Below are positions 1-8,997 of a stretch of DNA of 64,000 nt, piece after piece. Source of the stretch: Flavivirga aquimarina. GTDB taxonomy: Bacteria > Bacteroidota > Bacteroidia > Flavobacteriales > Flavobacteriaceae. Within the stretch, counting starts at the first letter, position 1. Each line of letters opens with the position of its first letter. The translations under genes and the position numbers were made by a program. The notes under the pieces are model-generated. The model ran no database searches and was not told the origin of the DNA. It saw nothing but the letters and a program-made list of their open reading frames with translations. Where the stretch lies: positions 1 to 64,000 of the forward strand of contig NZ_JAUOEK010000169.1 of the NCBI RefSeq assembly GCF_030540835.1. The letters run 5' to 3'.

Positions 1-377
1 CGTTGAAATTGTCATTCCCGTGAAAACGGGAATCTAAATACAGAATTTCGGTTTTTGACCTTTTTAGGTCAAAATGAAACCAGCGAAATACCTCTATGGC
101 TCTGCCTCGAGGATAGTTGGTTTCAAGAAATTCTTTATTAAAATTCCTGTCTTTCGGCTTCGCTCAAGATAAACTTTGGCAGGAATCTTTTATTGGTTTC
201 AAATGCAGTTAAAACTATATGATTTAGTACACGTTGCTTTCAGTGTCTAAAAACTTTAAATTTTTGACACGAACCAGCCTGCCGGTGGGCAGGTTTCACC
301 AGTTTACACTAATTCCATTTTACAATGTTTATTATTTTATATTTCGGTATTTCACGAAGCAGACTTTCAGCCTGCAA
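1..377. other. Gene-free stretch with small palindromic repeats
   Basis: No convincing gene is seen. The stretch holds several short hairpins of the kind scattered through flavobacterial intergenic DNA. A perfect 8-bp stem ATTCCCGT/ACGGGAAT with a GAAA loop lies at 14-33. A 9-bp stem TTTTGACCT/AGGTCAAAA lies at 53-74. CCTGCCGGTGGGCAGG lies near 278-293. A 60-codon open frame at 234-416 crosses these repeats, has no recognisable product and is judged spurious. Confidence 0.6.
143..187. repeat. Dispersed palindromic repeat, copy 1
   Basis: The unit begins ATTCCTG and ends CAGGAATC, with a core reading TTTCGGCTTCGCTCAAGATA. An inverted, nearly identical copy lies at 7175-7218, next to the pruA stop codon. 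This is direct sequence evidence for a dispersed intergenic repeat; its function is unknown. Confidence 0.8.
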
Positions 378-414
378 AAACGAATCTATGGACTGGAAGT
401 CTATAGATTCGTTT
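378..414 (-). terminator. Strong hairpin, probable terminator of the glycosyltransferase pair
   Basis: A 17-bp stem (378-394 with 398-414) has one G-T wobble and a 3-nt loop. Read on the minus strand, the stem is followed by TTTTT, as in a Rho-independent terminator. It lies about 140 nt beyond the stop codon of the minus-strand fusion gene. The long stem could also mean it is one of the dispersed palindromes. Confidence 0.55.
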
Positions 415-420
415 AGTTAA

Positions 421-480
421 CCTTAGTATAGCTGATACGAGTTGACGTATTTCAATCTTTAAAGGTGGTGAAGAAAATGA
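421..480. repeat. Degenerate direct repeat flanking the glycosyltransferase pair, copy A
   Basis: This stretch matches 6211-6271 in the same orientation, at roughly three quarters of positions by eye. Both copies share CTTAGT, CGAGTTGA, TTCA.TCTTTAA and AATGATT. The copies bracket the two glycosyltransferase genes. Confidence 0.55.
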
Positions 481-550
481 TTTTTAAAATAGTTTGTTGA
501 AACATATCTCTTTTGGTGTTATCGTTTTTTGTTTGAGAGTACGTTAAAAC

Positions 551-3500
551 TTATTCTTCAATCCAGCCCATAATAGCATTGGCAACAAATCGCGGTTCTG
601 GTAGTAATGAGTAAATATCTTTCTCGTAATTTTTATTGTATGGTGAAATATTCATAATGTTACCATCAACAACCAAGGTACTGCTGCCTCCAGGGTCAAA
701 GCCCATGGCTTTATCCATGCCGTATTTTAAAAGAATGTCTACCATATCAAAATGGGTAGCTCCAACAGATTCTCTAATACGTCCGTTTACCATAAGCACC
801 ATAAGTTTTCCTGCTTTTGTAATACCTACGGCTATTTTTGGGCCACGCATATCTGTAAAATCTAATCGAGCCGCTTGTGTATTAATAGAATTAGTCGTTT
901 TCCAACCTTCATCTTCCATATTTAAAATTTGCTTGCCGCCATTAATTAACATCGGTCCTGCTTCAATAGCATACGATATCTCATCCCATTTGTAAGGGTT
1001 GGTTTTTGGCTCTAATAACTGAATATCTAATGGCATGCCTTCTTTAAATTCCCCATTAGCAAACACCTCTAAGGGTATAGACAAGGTAATCCCTACTGGA
1101 ATAACAGGCACAACTTCATTTGCTTTTGTTTTAATAATTTGCTTTACTGTATGGCCTGCTATTCTTAAAATAACATGACCATCACCTTGTATAGTGTCTT
1201 TAGGATAAGACAAATCGTAATAACAAGGTTCGGTTTTGCTGTGTATATTATAATGGCCTGGAGCAAATAGGATGTTTTGTTTTCCTTTTACAATAAAGCC
1301 CGCTTTGCTGTTTACCTTTCGAATATCTACATCGCCATTTTTATAAATAATGAATGCTGGTTTATTAAAAAGTGGCGGACAGAACACGGTATTATTCATA
1401 ATTAATAGGCCTAAAGGTGAGCCTATATAGGTTTCTGGCAATCCTAGTTTGCCAACCAATTCCGGGTTTAATATGTAGCCTCCATTCCAAGCTAACTCTA
1501 TTTTATTCGGGTTTTTACTGGTCTTCTTATACTCATCGATGAGCGCAGGTACATTTTTAGGTTCTTTTTTGGCAATATGGGCTGCGAATTTCCAGTTATC
1601 TTTTTTGGTATCAATTTCAGCTAATACACCGCTCCAGGGTAAACCATCTTCATAAACGCCTCCAGCAAATGATGCTGTTACTTTTTCGACAGTTTTAGTG
1701 TCTTTTAAGTTCTCATTTATCTGTTTTAATAGCTTCGCTATAGGGGTGCCATTTTCAATAGCATCTTTAGATATAAGTTGCAACAATTCCTTTTCGCCAA
1801 GCGTTTTTTTAAGTTTTTTATATAGTTTACCTTTTAAAACATTATCAAAATCTTTGGCTGTTTGTATGGGAGTAGGAAATGCTAAAGTGGTTCTAACAGC
1901 TGCTGGTACAAATTGAATAAAACCGCTATCCTTAGGGATTCCCATAATCTTAGCAGTCATGGTATGCTGTACCTTTCCTATGTGGAAATGATCTATTTCT
2001 ACAATGTCGGTCATCATTGCCGCATACTCACCATTGGTAATTATAAAACCGTTAGATTCTTTAATGTTTCGTAAAATCTTAATTGCTTTGGCTCCCATTT
2101 GTGGAAAATGAACCCCTTCAGACCATTGTTTTGTTTTTATTATCTGAACAACGCCTGTTTTAAATAGCAACCCTAGTTCAGGCTCCTTTCCACTTTCTAA
2201 ATACTCCTTAATATTGGCATTTGAAAACCATTTTGTGATTCTCGGTTCGTGTATAAAAATATAGACTTTTTCTAATTCTTTACCTTTTTCTTTAAGGACA
2301 TTTGCAGTAAGTTCTTCTTCTATTTTAAGTTTAAGCTGCGCACGGATAGGTTGCAACACAAAATATTCCAATTCATGCTTAATAAAGCGCCCTGGAAAGT
2401 ACCCCTTAGGAACATTGTTTTTTAATTTTTTTGTTAAAATTTTTCGATCATCAATTCCTAAAAATTTACTATTGGTTAATTGAAATAATGCTAATTCCCA
2501 ATCAGCAAAAAATTGTGGTGCTAAGGTTAAATCTGGTAGATTTTTTGGTTTAAAAACATCGCTATAAATCATATTAACCAAGCCCGTTACTTCATGATAC
2601 GTAAATGCTTGATAGGCATATTGTTTTTTGTTTCTATGCCTGTATGCCAAAGCATGATCGTGTCTTATTGTTAATTCTCCATCTACATATTTAAAAATAT
2701 CATCTATGGCATTATAATATTTATGGATTAAATTAAGATTAGTATTTACTAAATCAGGAATGTCATTTTCCATCATTCTAGCATACCCCATTACTTTTCC
2801 TTTTATAAGCTGCTCTTCTACTCTAAAAAAACTAGGGTCTATTAGAGATTTTAAATACGTCATAAACGACAATCTGCCATAACCAGGTAAGTAATGTCTC
2901 GTTTTTTTATTAAGTATAGCATGAAGGTCTTCATTTTCAAAATGTACCATATTTTTGTATGCTTCTAATAAATTAACCACTTGTGGGTTAACGGTATTAG
3001 AAATAGCTCCTAATTGCAAATGCAGTCTTCCTAGAATATATTGCATGTTTTTTTGCAACGCCTCTATGCTATAGCGCTTATTAATAACGCTTCTATTATG
3101 CGTAACATCAACCATTCTGTTTTGAGGATAAAACACATGATCACATATTTTTTCTGCCAATCGTTTAGGAATTTTAGAACCTTTAAACTCTAAGACGTTT
3201 AAACGTAATGACTGATCTAAATGACGACCAATAACTTCATCATAAACTTCTCTTGGTTCGTACTGTCTACAAAATATGGGTGTGCCACAAGCTGCTGCTT
3301 CAATAATGGGTAAGCCTCTGCCTTCGGTTTGACTTGGCAATAAAATTAAGGAGGCCACATCATACAGTTGCTCAATGTCTAATGGCTTTTTATATTTTTT
3401 CTTAAATTCATTTTTATCGAACTCACTAAATAAAAACCCAAGAAGGACTCTTGATCTGAATGTTTTTGGAAGCTCCTTAAGGAACTTTTCAAAATCTTTT

Positions 3501-4735
3501 TTTAAATCGTGATAGTAATTTTGTTGACCATGTGGTATAGGTCCTGAAACAATTAAAGATAATTTTAATTGTGGATTTGTAATAAATTTTTCGGCAAATG
3601 AATCATAAGAAAATAAGCGCTTAATTAATTTAAAATTAAGCTCTATAGATTTTCTGCTAATTACCCGTGTAGGTTGTAAGAAAACAATATTATTATTTAC
3701 AAAATCAAATTCGCGAATGGTTTTATGGCCTAATAATATGGGTTTTAATGACCGTTCACTATCGGTATGGTGTGCTGCTGTATGAACTGTTATCGTGTCT
3801 TTTTTATTAGCAAAAATAGTAGACACTTGCATAAACGCTTTAATAATATCACGTTTACTCATTTGATGCATTTTCGTATCTACCGCTGTTCCTATTAATG
3901 CCACATTGGCTGGGTTATGACCATTAATATCTATAAGATGATTTTGTTGGATTTTATTAATATTTACATGCATCCAAGAGCGACTTTCCCATGGATAAAC
4001 CATTTCTATAATTGAGAAAAACTCTCCGACATGCGCATTATGAAAAAAGAAATCTCTTGGCCCTTTTTTTAGACCTTTCTTTTTAATTTCGACCTTTCTA
4101 TTACCGCCTTCCCAATAAAAATCATGATTATTATTAATGACTGGAATTCCTAAATATTCTGAAATTAATACGGTAGCCAAAGCCAAAGAAACATTACCAG
4201 GATTAGAGCACACATTGATTAAATACAACAGCGAAATATCATTTTCTTCAATATAATGGCCTAATTTTTCTACTAGCACTAAAACCTCTTTCCAAAACTT
4301 ACCAATAAGGTCATTGTAGGCTTCACTGCCACGTTCCATTTTTATTCTAAAAAAATCATCGTATAGCGGCCAGGCATCAAAAGCCTCCATTTCTGGGAAT
4401 ACTTTTTTAAAGGCATCTTTTGGAATTAATTCATCGGCCTCTTGTTTAATATCTCCTGCTATAAAATGAATGGGAATATTAGGATAAATCTTCTTAAAGG
4501 TTTTGGCATATTTTTCTGTTTCTACTGTAATACCATCTATAGTGAAGTAAAATGTTAAAAAAGCAATGCCTCCTTTTTCAATGTGAGCATTAAATGACTG
4601 TGCATCACCTTCAAAGGCTGATTTTGAATTTTGTTCTTTAAATTTATCAATAAATAACCCTAAATCAAACCAGGTGTTTATTTTTTCATTTTTAAGTTCA
4701 TTTAAAATATTAGTAATTTTCGCTGTCTTAGTCAT
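551..4735 (-). CDS. GT4-type glycosyltransferase fused to a phosphodiester glycosidase (NAGPA/DUF2233) domain
   Basis: The 1394-residue protein appears to have two enzymatic parts. The N-terminal ~600 residues resemble GT-B glycosyltransferases of family 4: a nucleotide-sugar-side motif near residues 467-488 reads EGRGLPIIEAAACGTP, the usual E-x7-E signature. The last ~300 residues resemble the NAGPA/DUF2233 phosphodiester glycosidase fold, with RxxVG-type strands, NGRIRESVGATH and, near residue 1345, GFDPGGSSTLVVDG. The middle ~450 residues are not recognised. No signal peptide or membrane helix is evident, so it is probably cytoplasmic. It starts 11 bp after the preceding glycosyltransferase gene, which suggests one operon. 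Substrate is unknown; sugar-glycerate or polysaccharide metabolism is a guess. Confidence 0.75.
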   Translation of the reverse strand: MTKTAKITNILNELKNEKINTWFDLGLFIDKFKEQNSKSAFEGDAQSFNAHIEKGGIAFLTFYFTIDGITVETEKYAKTFKKIYPNIPIHFIAGDIKQEADELIPKDAFKKVFPEMEAFDAWPLYDDFFRIKMERGSEAYNDLIGKFWKEVLVLVEKLGHYIEENDISLLYLINVCSNPGNVSLALATVLISEYLGIPVINNNHDFYWEGGNRKVEIKKKGLKKGPRDFFFHNAHVGEFFSIIEMVYPWESRSWMHVNINKIQQNHLIDINGHNPANVALIGTAVDTKMHQMSKRDIIKAFMQVSTIFANKKDTITVHTAAHHTDSERSLKPILLGHKTIREFDFVNNNIVFLQPTRVISRKSIELNFKLIKRLFSYDSFAEKFITNPQLKLSLIVSGPIPHGQQNYYHDLKKDFEKFLKELPKTFRSRVLLGFLFSEFDKNEFKKKYKKPLDIEQLYDVASLILLPSQTEGRGLPIIEAAACGTPIFCRQYEPREVYDEVIGRHLDQSLRLNVLEFKGSKIPKRLAEKICDHVFYPQNRMVDVTHNRSVINKRYSIEALQKNMQYILGRLHLQLGAISNTVNPQVVNLLEAYKNMVHFENEDLHAILNKKTRHYLPGYGRLSFMTYLKSLIDPSFFRVEEQLIKGKVMGYARMMENDIPDLVNTNLNLIHKYYNAIDDIFKYVDGELTIRHDHALAYRHRNKKQYAYQAFTYHEVTGLVNMIYSDVFKPKNLPDLTLAPQFFADWELALFQLTNSKFLGIDDRKILTKKLKNNVPKGYFPGRFIKHELEYFVLQPIRAQLKLKIEEELTANVLKEKGKELEKVYIFIHEPRITKWFSNANIKEYLESGKEPELGLLFKTGVVQIIKTKQWSEGVHFPQMGAKAIKILRNIKESNGFIITNGEYAAMMTDIVEIDHFHIGKVQHTMTAKIMGIPKDSGFIQFVPAAVRTTLAFPTPIQTAKDFDNVLKGKLYKKLKKTLGEKELLQLISKDAIENGTPIAKLLKQINENLKDTKTVEKVTASFAGGVYEDGLPWSGVLAEIDTKKDNWKFAAHIAKKEPKNVPALIDEYKKTSKNPNKIELAWNGGYILNPELVGKLGLPETYIGSPLGLLIMNNTVFCPPLFNKPAFIIYKNGDVDIRKVNSKAGFIVKGKQNILFAPGHYNIHSKTEPCYYDLSYPKDTIQGDGHVILRIAGHTVKQIIKTKANEVVPVIPVGITLSIPLEVFANGEFKEGMPLDIQLLEPKTNPYKWDEISYAIEAGPMLINGGKQILNMEDEGWKTTNSINTQAARLDFTDMRGPKIAVGITKAGKLMVLMVNGRIRESVGATHFDMVDILLKYGMDKAMGFDPGGSSTLVVDGNIMNISPYNKNYEKDIYSLLPEPRFVANAIMGWIEE

Positions 4736-4746
4736 TTGTTCGTTTC

Positions 4747-5991
4747 TTAAAATGTAAATAGGCTATTTAATTTTTCTTCAAGGACATCAAATGAGAAATA
4801 TTTTTTACCAAGGTTAAAGTTATATGCGCCAATTTCTAAACATCGTTTTGGATTGTATATGATGTCTGACATTTGTTGAACACTTTTAGGAGTGAGATGT
4901 CCGTCTTCTATCATGACTGTTTCAAACCCTTTATTGCCAATATCTTGCATATATACAGGCTTGTAGTTATTTACAAATATGGGTTTTTTTGCAAGTACAC
5001 TTTCAACAAAAGCATTTCCAAAACCTTCATAAGTGCTAAAATAAGTACAGGCTCTACCGTGTGCATAAACATCAGATAAATCTTTATGGTCTAATACCTT
5101 GTGAGCTGCAAATATGATTTGATTAGATAGATTTAGTTCATGAATTTGATCGATTAATTCATTATAATATTCTTTGTTTTCGTCATCATTATTATTTCCA
5201 GTAATAACCAGTTTTAGCTTTTTGTCATCTAGTTTATCAATTAACGAAATAGCCGTTTCAATGCCTTTACGTCTAACGATACGTGTTACTTGTAACAATG
5301 CAATTTCATCTTCTGTAATACCTATATCTTTAAGGAAGCACTGGTTTTCTGGAGTTGGAACTCCGTAAACCCGATTAAAATCCATAACATTAGGTACCAA
5401 AGTAGCATCTATATTAAATCTGTTTTTAAAGGTTTCTACACCAAAGGTGTTAATGACTGCGTGTTTTACGTTGGGTAGCAATAATGGGAAATTATCATCT
5501 ACATATTGGTTGATCTCAGGATGCACTGAAACATAACGCTGCCCGCGTTCCCAATGAAAATCATGATCGTGAGTTACTATAGGTAACCCAGTATCTTTAA
5601 TTAGTTTTTTAATAGCCACCCCCATAGACAAATGGCAAGGGAGTGCTGAAGCGTTTTCTGAAAGTATCGCGTCTATTTTTTTATCTGTAACCCATTGAAG
5701 CATGGCTTCATAAATCATGTTAGACGCACTTTCAACATGATCTAGTAATGGGTCTGGATCTTTATCAGGTTCATAAAAAGCTTTCCGTTGTCCCCATTCG
5801 GCTTCAACCGAAAAAAAGGATAAGGCAGGAAAGAGATAATCATGCTCATAATCCATATCCCAAGATTCGAATTCTCCAGACATGATAAAGACTTCATGAC
5901 CTAACTTTTTTAATACTTCTATCCATTTTTCGGTTTCAAGTGCTACGCCATCTACACCACCAATTCTACCAATAATAATACCTATTCGCAT
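4747..5991 (-). CDS. Glycosyltransferase family 4 protein
   Basis: A 414-residue GT-B protein. The N-terminus MRIGIIIGRIGGVDGVALET carries the Gly-rich acceptor-side loop. The C-terminal half has VTRIVRRKGIETAI and, in place of the classic donor motif, YEGFGNAFVESVLAKKPIFV (the E-x7-E type). The DGVALETEKW opening resembles mannosylglucosylglycerate synthase-type enzymes, so a small sugar-glycerate product is possible, but this is only a resemblance. It is the first gene of a two-gene unit with the GT/glycosidase fusion, 11 bp apart. It may make a glycoside that the partner extends or cleaves. No membrane segment is seen. Confidence 0.8.
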   Translation of the reverse strand: MRIGIIIGRIGGVDGVALETEKWIEVLKKLGHEVFIMSGEFESWDMDYEHDYLFPALSFFSVEAEWGQRKAFYEPDKDPDPLLDHVESASNMIYEAMLQWVTDKKIDAILSENASALPCHLSMGVAIKKLIKDTGLPIVTHDHDFHWERGQRYVSVHPEINQYVDDNFPLLLPNVKHAVINTFGVETFKNRFNIDATLVPNVMDFNRVYGVPTPENQCFLKDIGITEDEIALLQVTRIVRRKGIETAISLIDKLDDKKLKLVITGNNNDDENKEYYNELIDQIHELNLSNQIIFAAHKVLDHKDLSDVYAHGRACTYFSTYEGFGNAFVESVLAKKPIFVNNYKPVYMQDIGNKGFETVMIEDGHLTPKSVQQMSDIIYNPKRCLEIGAYNFNLGKKYFSFDVLEEKLNSLFTF

Positions 5992-6311
5992 GTAAATTAA
6001 ATAAGGGGTTCGTATACCTAAAGATACATTTTTATAAAAAACATGAAAGGTTTTGGAAGGTTATTTGTAATAAATTACCACTTCAAAAATTTTAAGAATA
6101 TTTAAAAATGAGTTATGAAATTTACTGTAGTTATTTTGTCAAATCGATAACTTAAAAGTTTTCTTTAATAACGAAATCGTTCTTTTTGAGTTCTTTAGAT
6201 ATCATTTTAATCTTAGTGTAACTGATTGCGAGTTGAAGTACTTCAGTCTTTAAGGGAGAGGAGGGAATGATTAATGATTTGGGATAGATATAATAGTTTT
6301 TTGAGGATTTG
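5992..6311. other. Intergenic stretch upstream of the glycosyltransferase pair
   Basis: No gene is seen. It should hold the promoter of the minus-strand glycosyltransferase pair, but no clear TAnnTTTG motif was picked out on that strand. It contains copy B of the degenerate repeat (6211-6271). Confidence 0.5.
6211..6271. repeat. Degenerate direct repeat flanking the glycosyltransferase pair, copy B
   Basis: Partner of 421-480 in the same orientation. It contains the perfect 12-bp palindrome TGAAGTACTTCA; copy A has TTGACGTATTTCAA at the same place. Confidence 0.55.
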
Positions 6312-6314
6312 TTC

Positions 6315-6443
6315 GTTTAACGGTTTTGTATATGGTTTGTTGCGTGTTTTAAGCATCTAATTTAGCAAATACAAACCGAATAGAAAATCTACGAGGATTT
6401 TCGTAAGTAGGCGAGTACTAGCAATGAATTATACATGTTAGCA
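6315..6443. repeat. attC-like imperfect palindrome
   Basis: The left end, GTTTAACGGTTTTGTATATG, matches the RYYYAAC core of integron attC sites. The right end, ATTATACATGTTAGCA, has GTTAGCA, only a partial match to GTTRRRY. The arms TGTATAT and ATTATACA pair with each other. A second internal pair, AAAATC-T-ACGA-GGATTTT, lies in the middle. Similar TATACA/GTTAG palindromes occur beside small orphan genes in other Bacteroidota, as far as I recall. Confidence 0.4.
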
Positions 6444-6459
6444 TTTGTAATTTTTCATT

Positions 6460-6972
6460 TCAATCCAACCAAGCATAATCGACTGTAAATCCAAATTCAC
6501 TCAATTCTTGAAAGTCATCTTCAGTCAAATTGTTTTCAAAATGAATTGTTCCACCATCTATTAAATCAGTCAGAATTTGTTTAGACTCAAGTATTCCTTT
6601 GTTGGTCGTTTTTTTCAAAAGTGCTATCATTGATTTTAAGTCAAAATTTTTATTTTTGACTAATGATAAAATAATCTTTGAATTATCTTTTTCTAAATAA
6701 GGGTCTCCATATTTTTCAAATGATTCAATTGAATCTTCAACAAAGCGACCTGAACCTGTCTCAAATAATTTGCTATCAATTTTAGAAACTATTGTTGGTC
6801 CTTGTCCAACTGCAATATCCTCAAACTTGTTAGATTTTAGGTACTTGTCAGATTGATAAAAAACCGCAAAGCAAGATTCAGATTCCATAGTGGATTCTGA
6901 AATAACAGAGAAACCTTTTAAATTTTTCGTTAAATGTTCTTGTACTAATTTTTCAGCTTCTTCCTTGGTCAT
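6460..6972 (-). CDS. Imm35-like (YrhB-type) domain protein
   Basis: A 170-residue soluble protein. Residues ~15-95 resemble the Imm35/YrhB family: VFYQSDKYL, then a VGQGPTIVSK strand and an acidic ESFEKYGDPY end. The remaining ~75 residues (SLVKNKNFDLKSMIALLKKT, then ESKQILTDLI) look like a small helical domain, perhaps L7/L12-C-terminal-like, of unknown role. Imm35 proteins are proposed immunity proteins to polymorphic toxins, but no toxin gene lies nearby. It is a single gene within the cassette-like unit, with no operon partner. The family assignment is by pattern only. Confidence 0.65.
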   Translation of the reverse strand: MTKEEAEKLVQEHLTKNLKGFSVISESTMESESCFAVFYQSDKYLKSNKFEDIAVGQGPTIVSKIDSKLFETGSGRFVEDSIESFEKYGDPYLEKDNSKIILSLVKNKNFDLKSMIALLKKTTNKGILESKQILTDLIDGGTIHFENNLTEDDFQELSEFGFTVDYAWLD

Positions 6973-7116
6973 TTCTTATAAATGATAACGATATGATATG
7001 AAATCGTTTTAATACTGAAACAAGTTCAATACAGGTTGTTTTATAACTAATGTTAAACGAAGTTCGCTAATTTTTCTGATAAAATCAAGGATCTCAATTG
7101 CAAAAGTTTACAAAAT

Positions 7117-7152
7117 AAAAAAGAGACTATCTTAATTTTAGACAGTCTTTTT
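7117..7152 (-). terminator. Terminator-like hairpin between pruA and the Imm35-like gene
   Basis: The stem AGACTATCT/AGACAGTCT has one mismatch and a 7-nt AT loop. It is flanked by A-runs on the left and T-runs on the right, so it could end transcripts in either direction. It lies beyond the pruA stop codon. Confidence 0.6.
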
Positions 7153-7174
7153 ATATAGGTTTTTCGATTATGAG

Positions 7175-7218
7175 ATTCCTGCTGAAGTTTATCTTGAGCG
7201 AAGCCGAAAGGCAGGAAT
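7175..7218. repeat. Dispersed palindromic repeat, copy 2
   Basis: Inverted, nearly identical copy of 143-187: ATTCCTG at the left, GCAGGAAT at the right, core TATCTTGAGCGAAGCCGAAA. It ends 2 nt before the pruA stop codon. Confidence 0.8.
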
Positions 7219-7219
7219 T

Positions 7220-8848
7220 CTATTCCTCCAAAAACGGATAACGATAATCTGTAGGAGTCACAAAAGTTTCCTTTATCATTCTAGGAGATACCCAACGTAA
7301 TAAGTTTTGAGCACTTCCCGCTTTATCGTTTGTTCCAGAAGCTCTGGCGCCACCAAAAGGTTGTTGTCCAACAACGGCACCGGTTGGTTTGTCGTTAATA
7401 TAGAAGTTCCCAGCAGCATTTTGTAAAGCTTCGGTAGCCTGAGTTACCGCATATCTATCGGTAGAAAGTATAGCACCAGTTAAGGCATATTCGCTCGTTT
7501 CATCTACCAATTTTAAAGTTTCTGCATAGGCGTCATCTTCATATACATAAATAGTAATTACAGGGCCAAATAACTCCGTGCACATGGTGGTGTATTTTGG
7601 ATCTGTAGTCACAATAACAGTAGGTTCAATAAAATAACCTTTGCTTTTATCGTAATTTCCGCCAACAATAATTTCGGCATCACTATCAGATTTAGCTTGG
7701 TCTATATATTTTGCTAGCTTATCAAAAGAACCTTCGTGAATTACTGCTGTAATAAAGTTGCTCATATCTTCCGGAGAACCCATTTTGAATGATTTTACAT
7801 CATTAATTACAAATTCTTTTACATCGTTCCATAAGCTTTTAGGAATATAAGCTCTCGAGGCCGCACTACATTTTTGTCCTTGAAATTCGAATGCTCCACG
7901 AACAATAGCAGTAGCCACTTGTTTGGCATTTGCAGATTTATGTGCTACAATAAAATCTTTTCCACCAGTTTCACCTACAATTCTTGGGTAGGTTTTATAG
8001 TTGTGTATATTATTTCCTATTTGTTTCCAAAGTTCTTTAAATATAAATGTTGAACCAGTAAAGTGTAAGCCTGAAAAATCAGGACTTGCCATAATCGTAT
8101 TAGTTATCATAACAGGGTCACCAAAAACAACATTAATAACGCCAGGAGGAACGCCAGCTTCTTCAAACACATCCATAATTACTTTGGCAGAATATACTTG
8201 GCTATCACTAGGTTTCCAAACCACTACATTACCCATTAATGCCATGCAAGCCGGTAAGTTTCCTGCGATAGCAGTAAAATTAAAAGGGGTTACAGCATAG
8301 GTAAACCCTTCAAGAGGTCTATATTCAATACGATTCCATGCATCACTTGTGCTTTCAGGTTGTTCAGTATAAATGTCTGTCATAAACTGCACATTAAAAC
8401 GCAAGAAATCTATAAACTCACAGGCAGCATCAATTTCAGCCTGATGGATGGTTTTAGATTGTGCTATCATGGTAGCAGCATTTATTTTAGCCCTATAAGG
8501 ACCGGCAATTAATTCGGCAGCTTTTAAGAAGATAGCAGCACGTTGTTCCCACGGCATTACAGACCAAGCTTTCCTAGCTTCTAAAGCAGTAGCTATAGCA
8601 TCATCTATATGAGATTGTTCTGCTACATGATACGCCCCAACAGTGTGTTGGTGGTCATGAGGAGGTGACATGGTTCTGGTATTCCCAGTTTTTACATCTT
8701 TGCCATTTATATATAAAGGGACTTCAATTTTGCTATGAAACATATCTTTGTATGTTTTTAAAACAGCATCTCTTTCCGGAGTTCCCGGTGCATAGCTTTT
8801 TACAGGTTCGTTAACTGCAATTGGTACATTAAAAAAGCCTTTTCCCAT
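7220..8848 (-). CDS. pruA: L-glutamate gamma-semialdehyde (1-pyrroline-5-carboxylate) dehydrogenase
   Basis: Oxidises glutamate semialdehyde (P5C) to glutamate with NAD+, the second step of proline breakdown. The 542-residue length and the opening MGKGFFNVPIAVNEPVK fit the single-domain, ALDH4A1-like form rather than the large PutA fusion. The catalytic elements are visible: PFNFTAIAGNLP (Rossmann side), GETGGKDF with the general-base Glu, and FQGQKCSAASRA with the nucleophilic Cys. The C-terminal TGAVVGQQPFGGARASGTNDK is the usual family ending. No proline dehydrogenase gene is adjacent. It appears monocistronic, with a terminator-like hairpin downstream. Confidence 0.95.
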   Translation of the reverse strand: MGKGFFNVPIAVNEPVKSYAPGTPERDAVLKTYKDMFHSKIEVPLYINGKDVKTGNTRTMSPPHDHQHTVGAYHVAEQSHIDDAIATALEARKAWSVMPWEQRAAIFLKAAELIAGPYRAKINAATMIAQSKTIHQAEIDAACEFIDFLRFNVQFMTDIYTEQPESTSDAWNRIEYRPLEGFTYAVTPFNFTAIAGNLPACMALMGNVVVWKPSDSQVYSAKVIMDVFEEAGVPPGVINVVFGDPVMITNTIMASPDFSGLHFTGSTFIFKELWKQIGNNIHNYKTYPRIVGETGGKDFIVAHKSANAKQVATAIVRGAFEFQGQKCSAASRAYIPKSLWNDVKEFVINDVKSFKMGSPEDMSNFITAVIHEGSFDKLAKYIDQAKSDSDAEIIVGGNYDKSKGYFIEPTVIVTTDPKYTTMCTELFGPVITIYVYEDDAYAETLKLVDETSEYALTGAILSTDRYAVTQATEALQNAAGNFYINDKPTGAVVGQQPFGGARASGTNDKAGSAQNLLRWVSPRMIKETFVTPTDYRYPFLEE

Positions 8849-8997
8849 GATTTTCTATTTTTCGTTATTGAATTTTCAGTAAATGAGGTGCAAATTTACG
8901 AATAATTAAATGATTAATTGGAAGGATGACTTCTTAAAAGCACGTTAATTTATTTATTTTTTGTAAGTTGCCAAACTATATTTTGACTATAGGTTAT

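Larger units (their letters stand above)
6312..7061 (-). mobile_element. Cassette-like unit around the Imm35-like gene
   Basis: A perfect 10-bp inverted pair, TTCGTTTAAC at 6312-6321 and GTTAAACGAA at 7052-7061, encloses one gene and its flanks (750 bp). Between the left end and the gene lies a ~129-bp imperfect palindrome (6315-6443). This gene-plus-palindrome layout resembles integron gene cassettes. No integrase is present in the window, so mobility is inferred only. Confidence 0.35.

Noticed and set aside
234-416. 60-codon plus-strand ORF at the left edge
   Set aside because: It lies across short repeats and a terminator hairpin, and has no recognisable product.
636-995. Plus-strand ORF opposite the fusion gene
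   Set aside because: It is the antisense shadow of the glycosidase domain; the minus-strand protein carries clear family motifs.
421-6271. Reading the direct repeats as phage or island attachment sites
   Set aside because: No integrase or tRNA adjoins them and the copies are diverged.
8968-8997. TTG start for the TANGO2-like gene
   Set aside because: The family begins Met-Cys at the ATG of 8998; the extension is not conserved in pattern.
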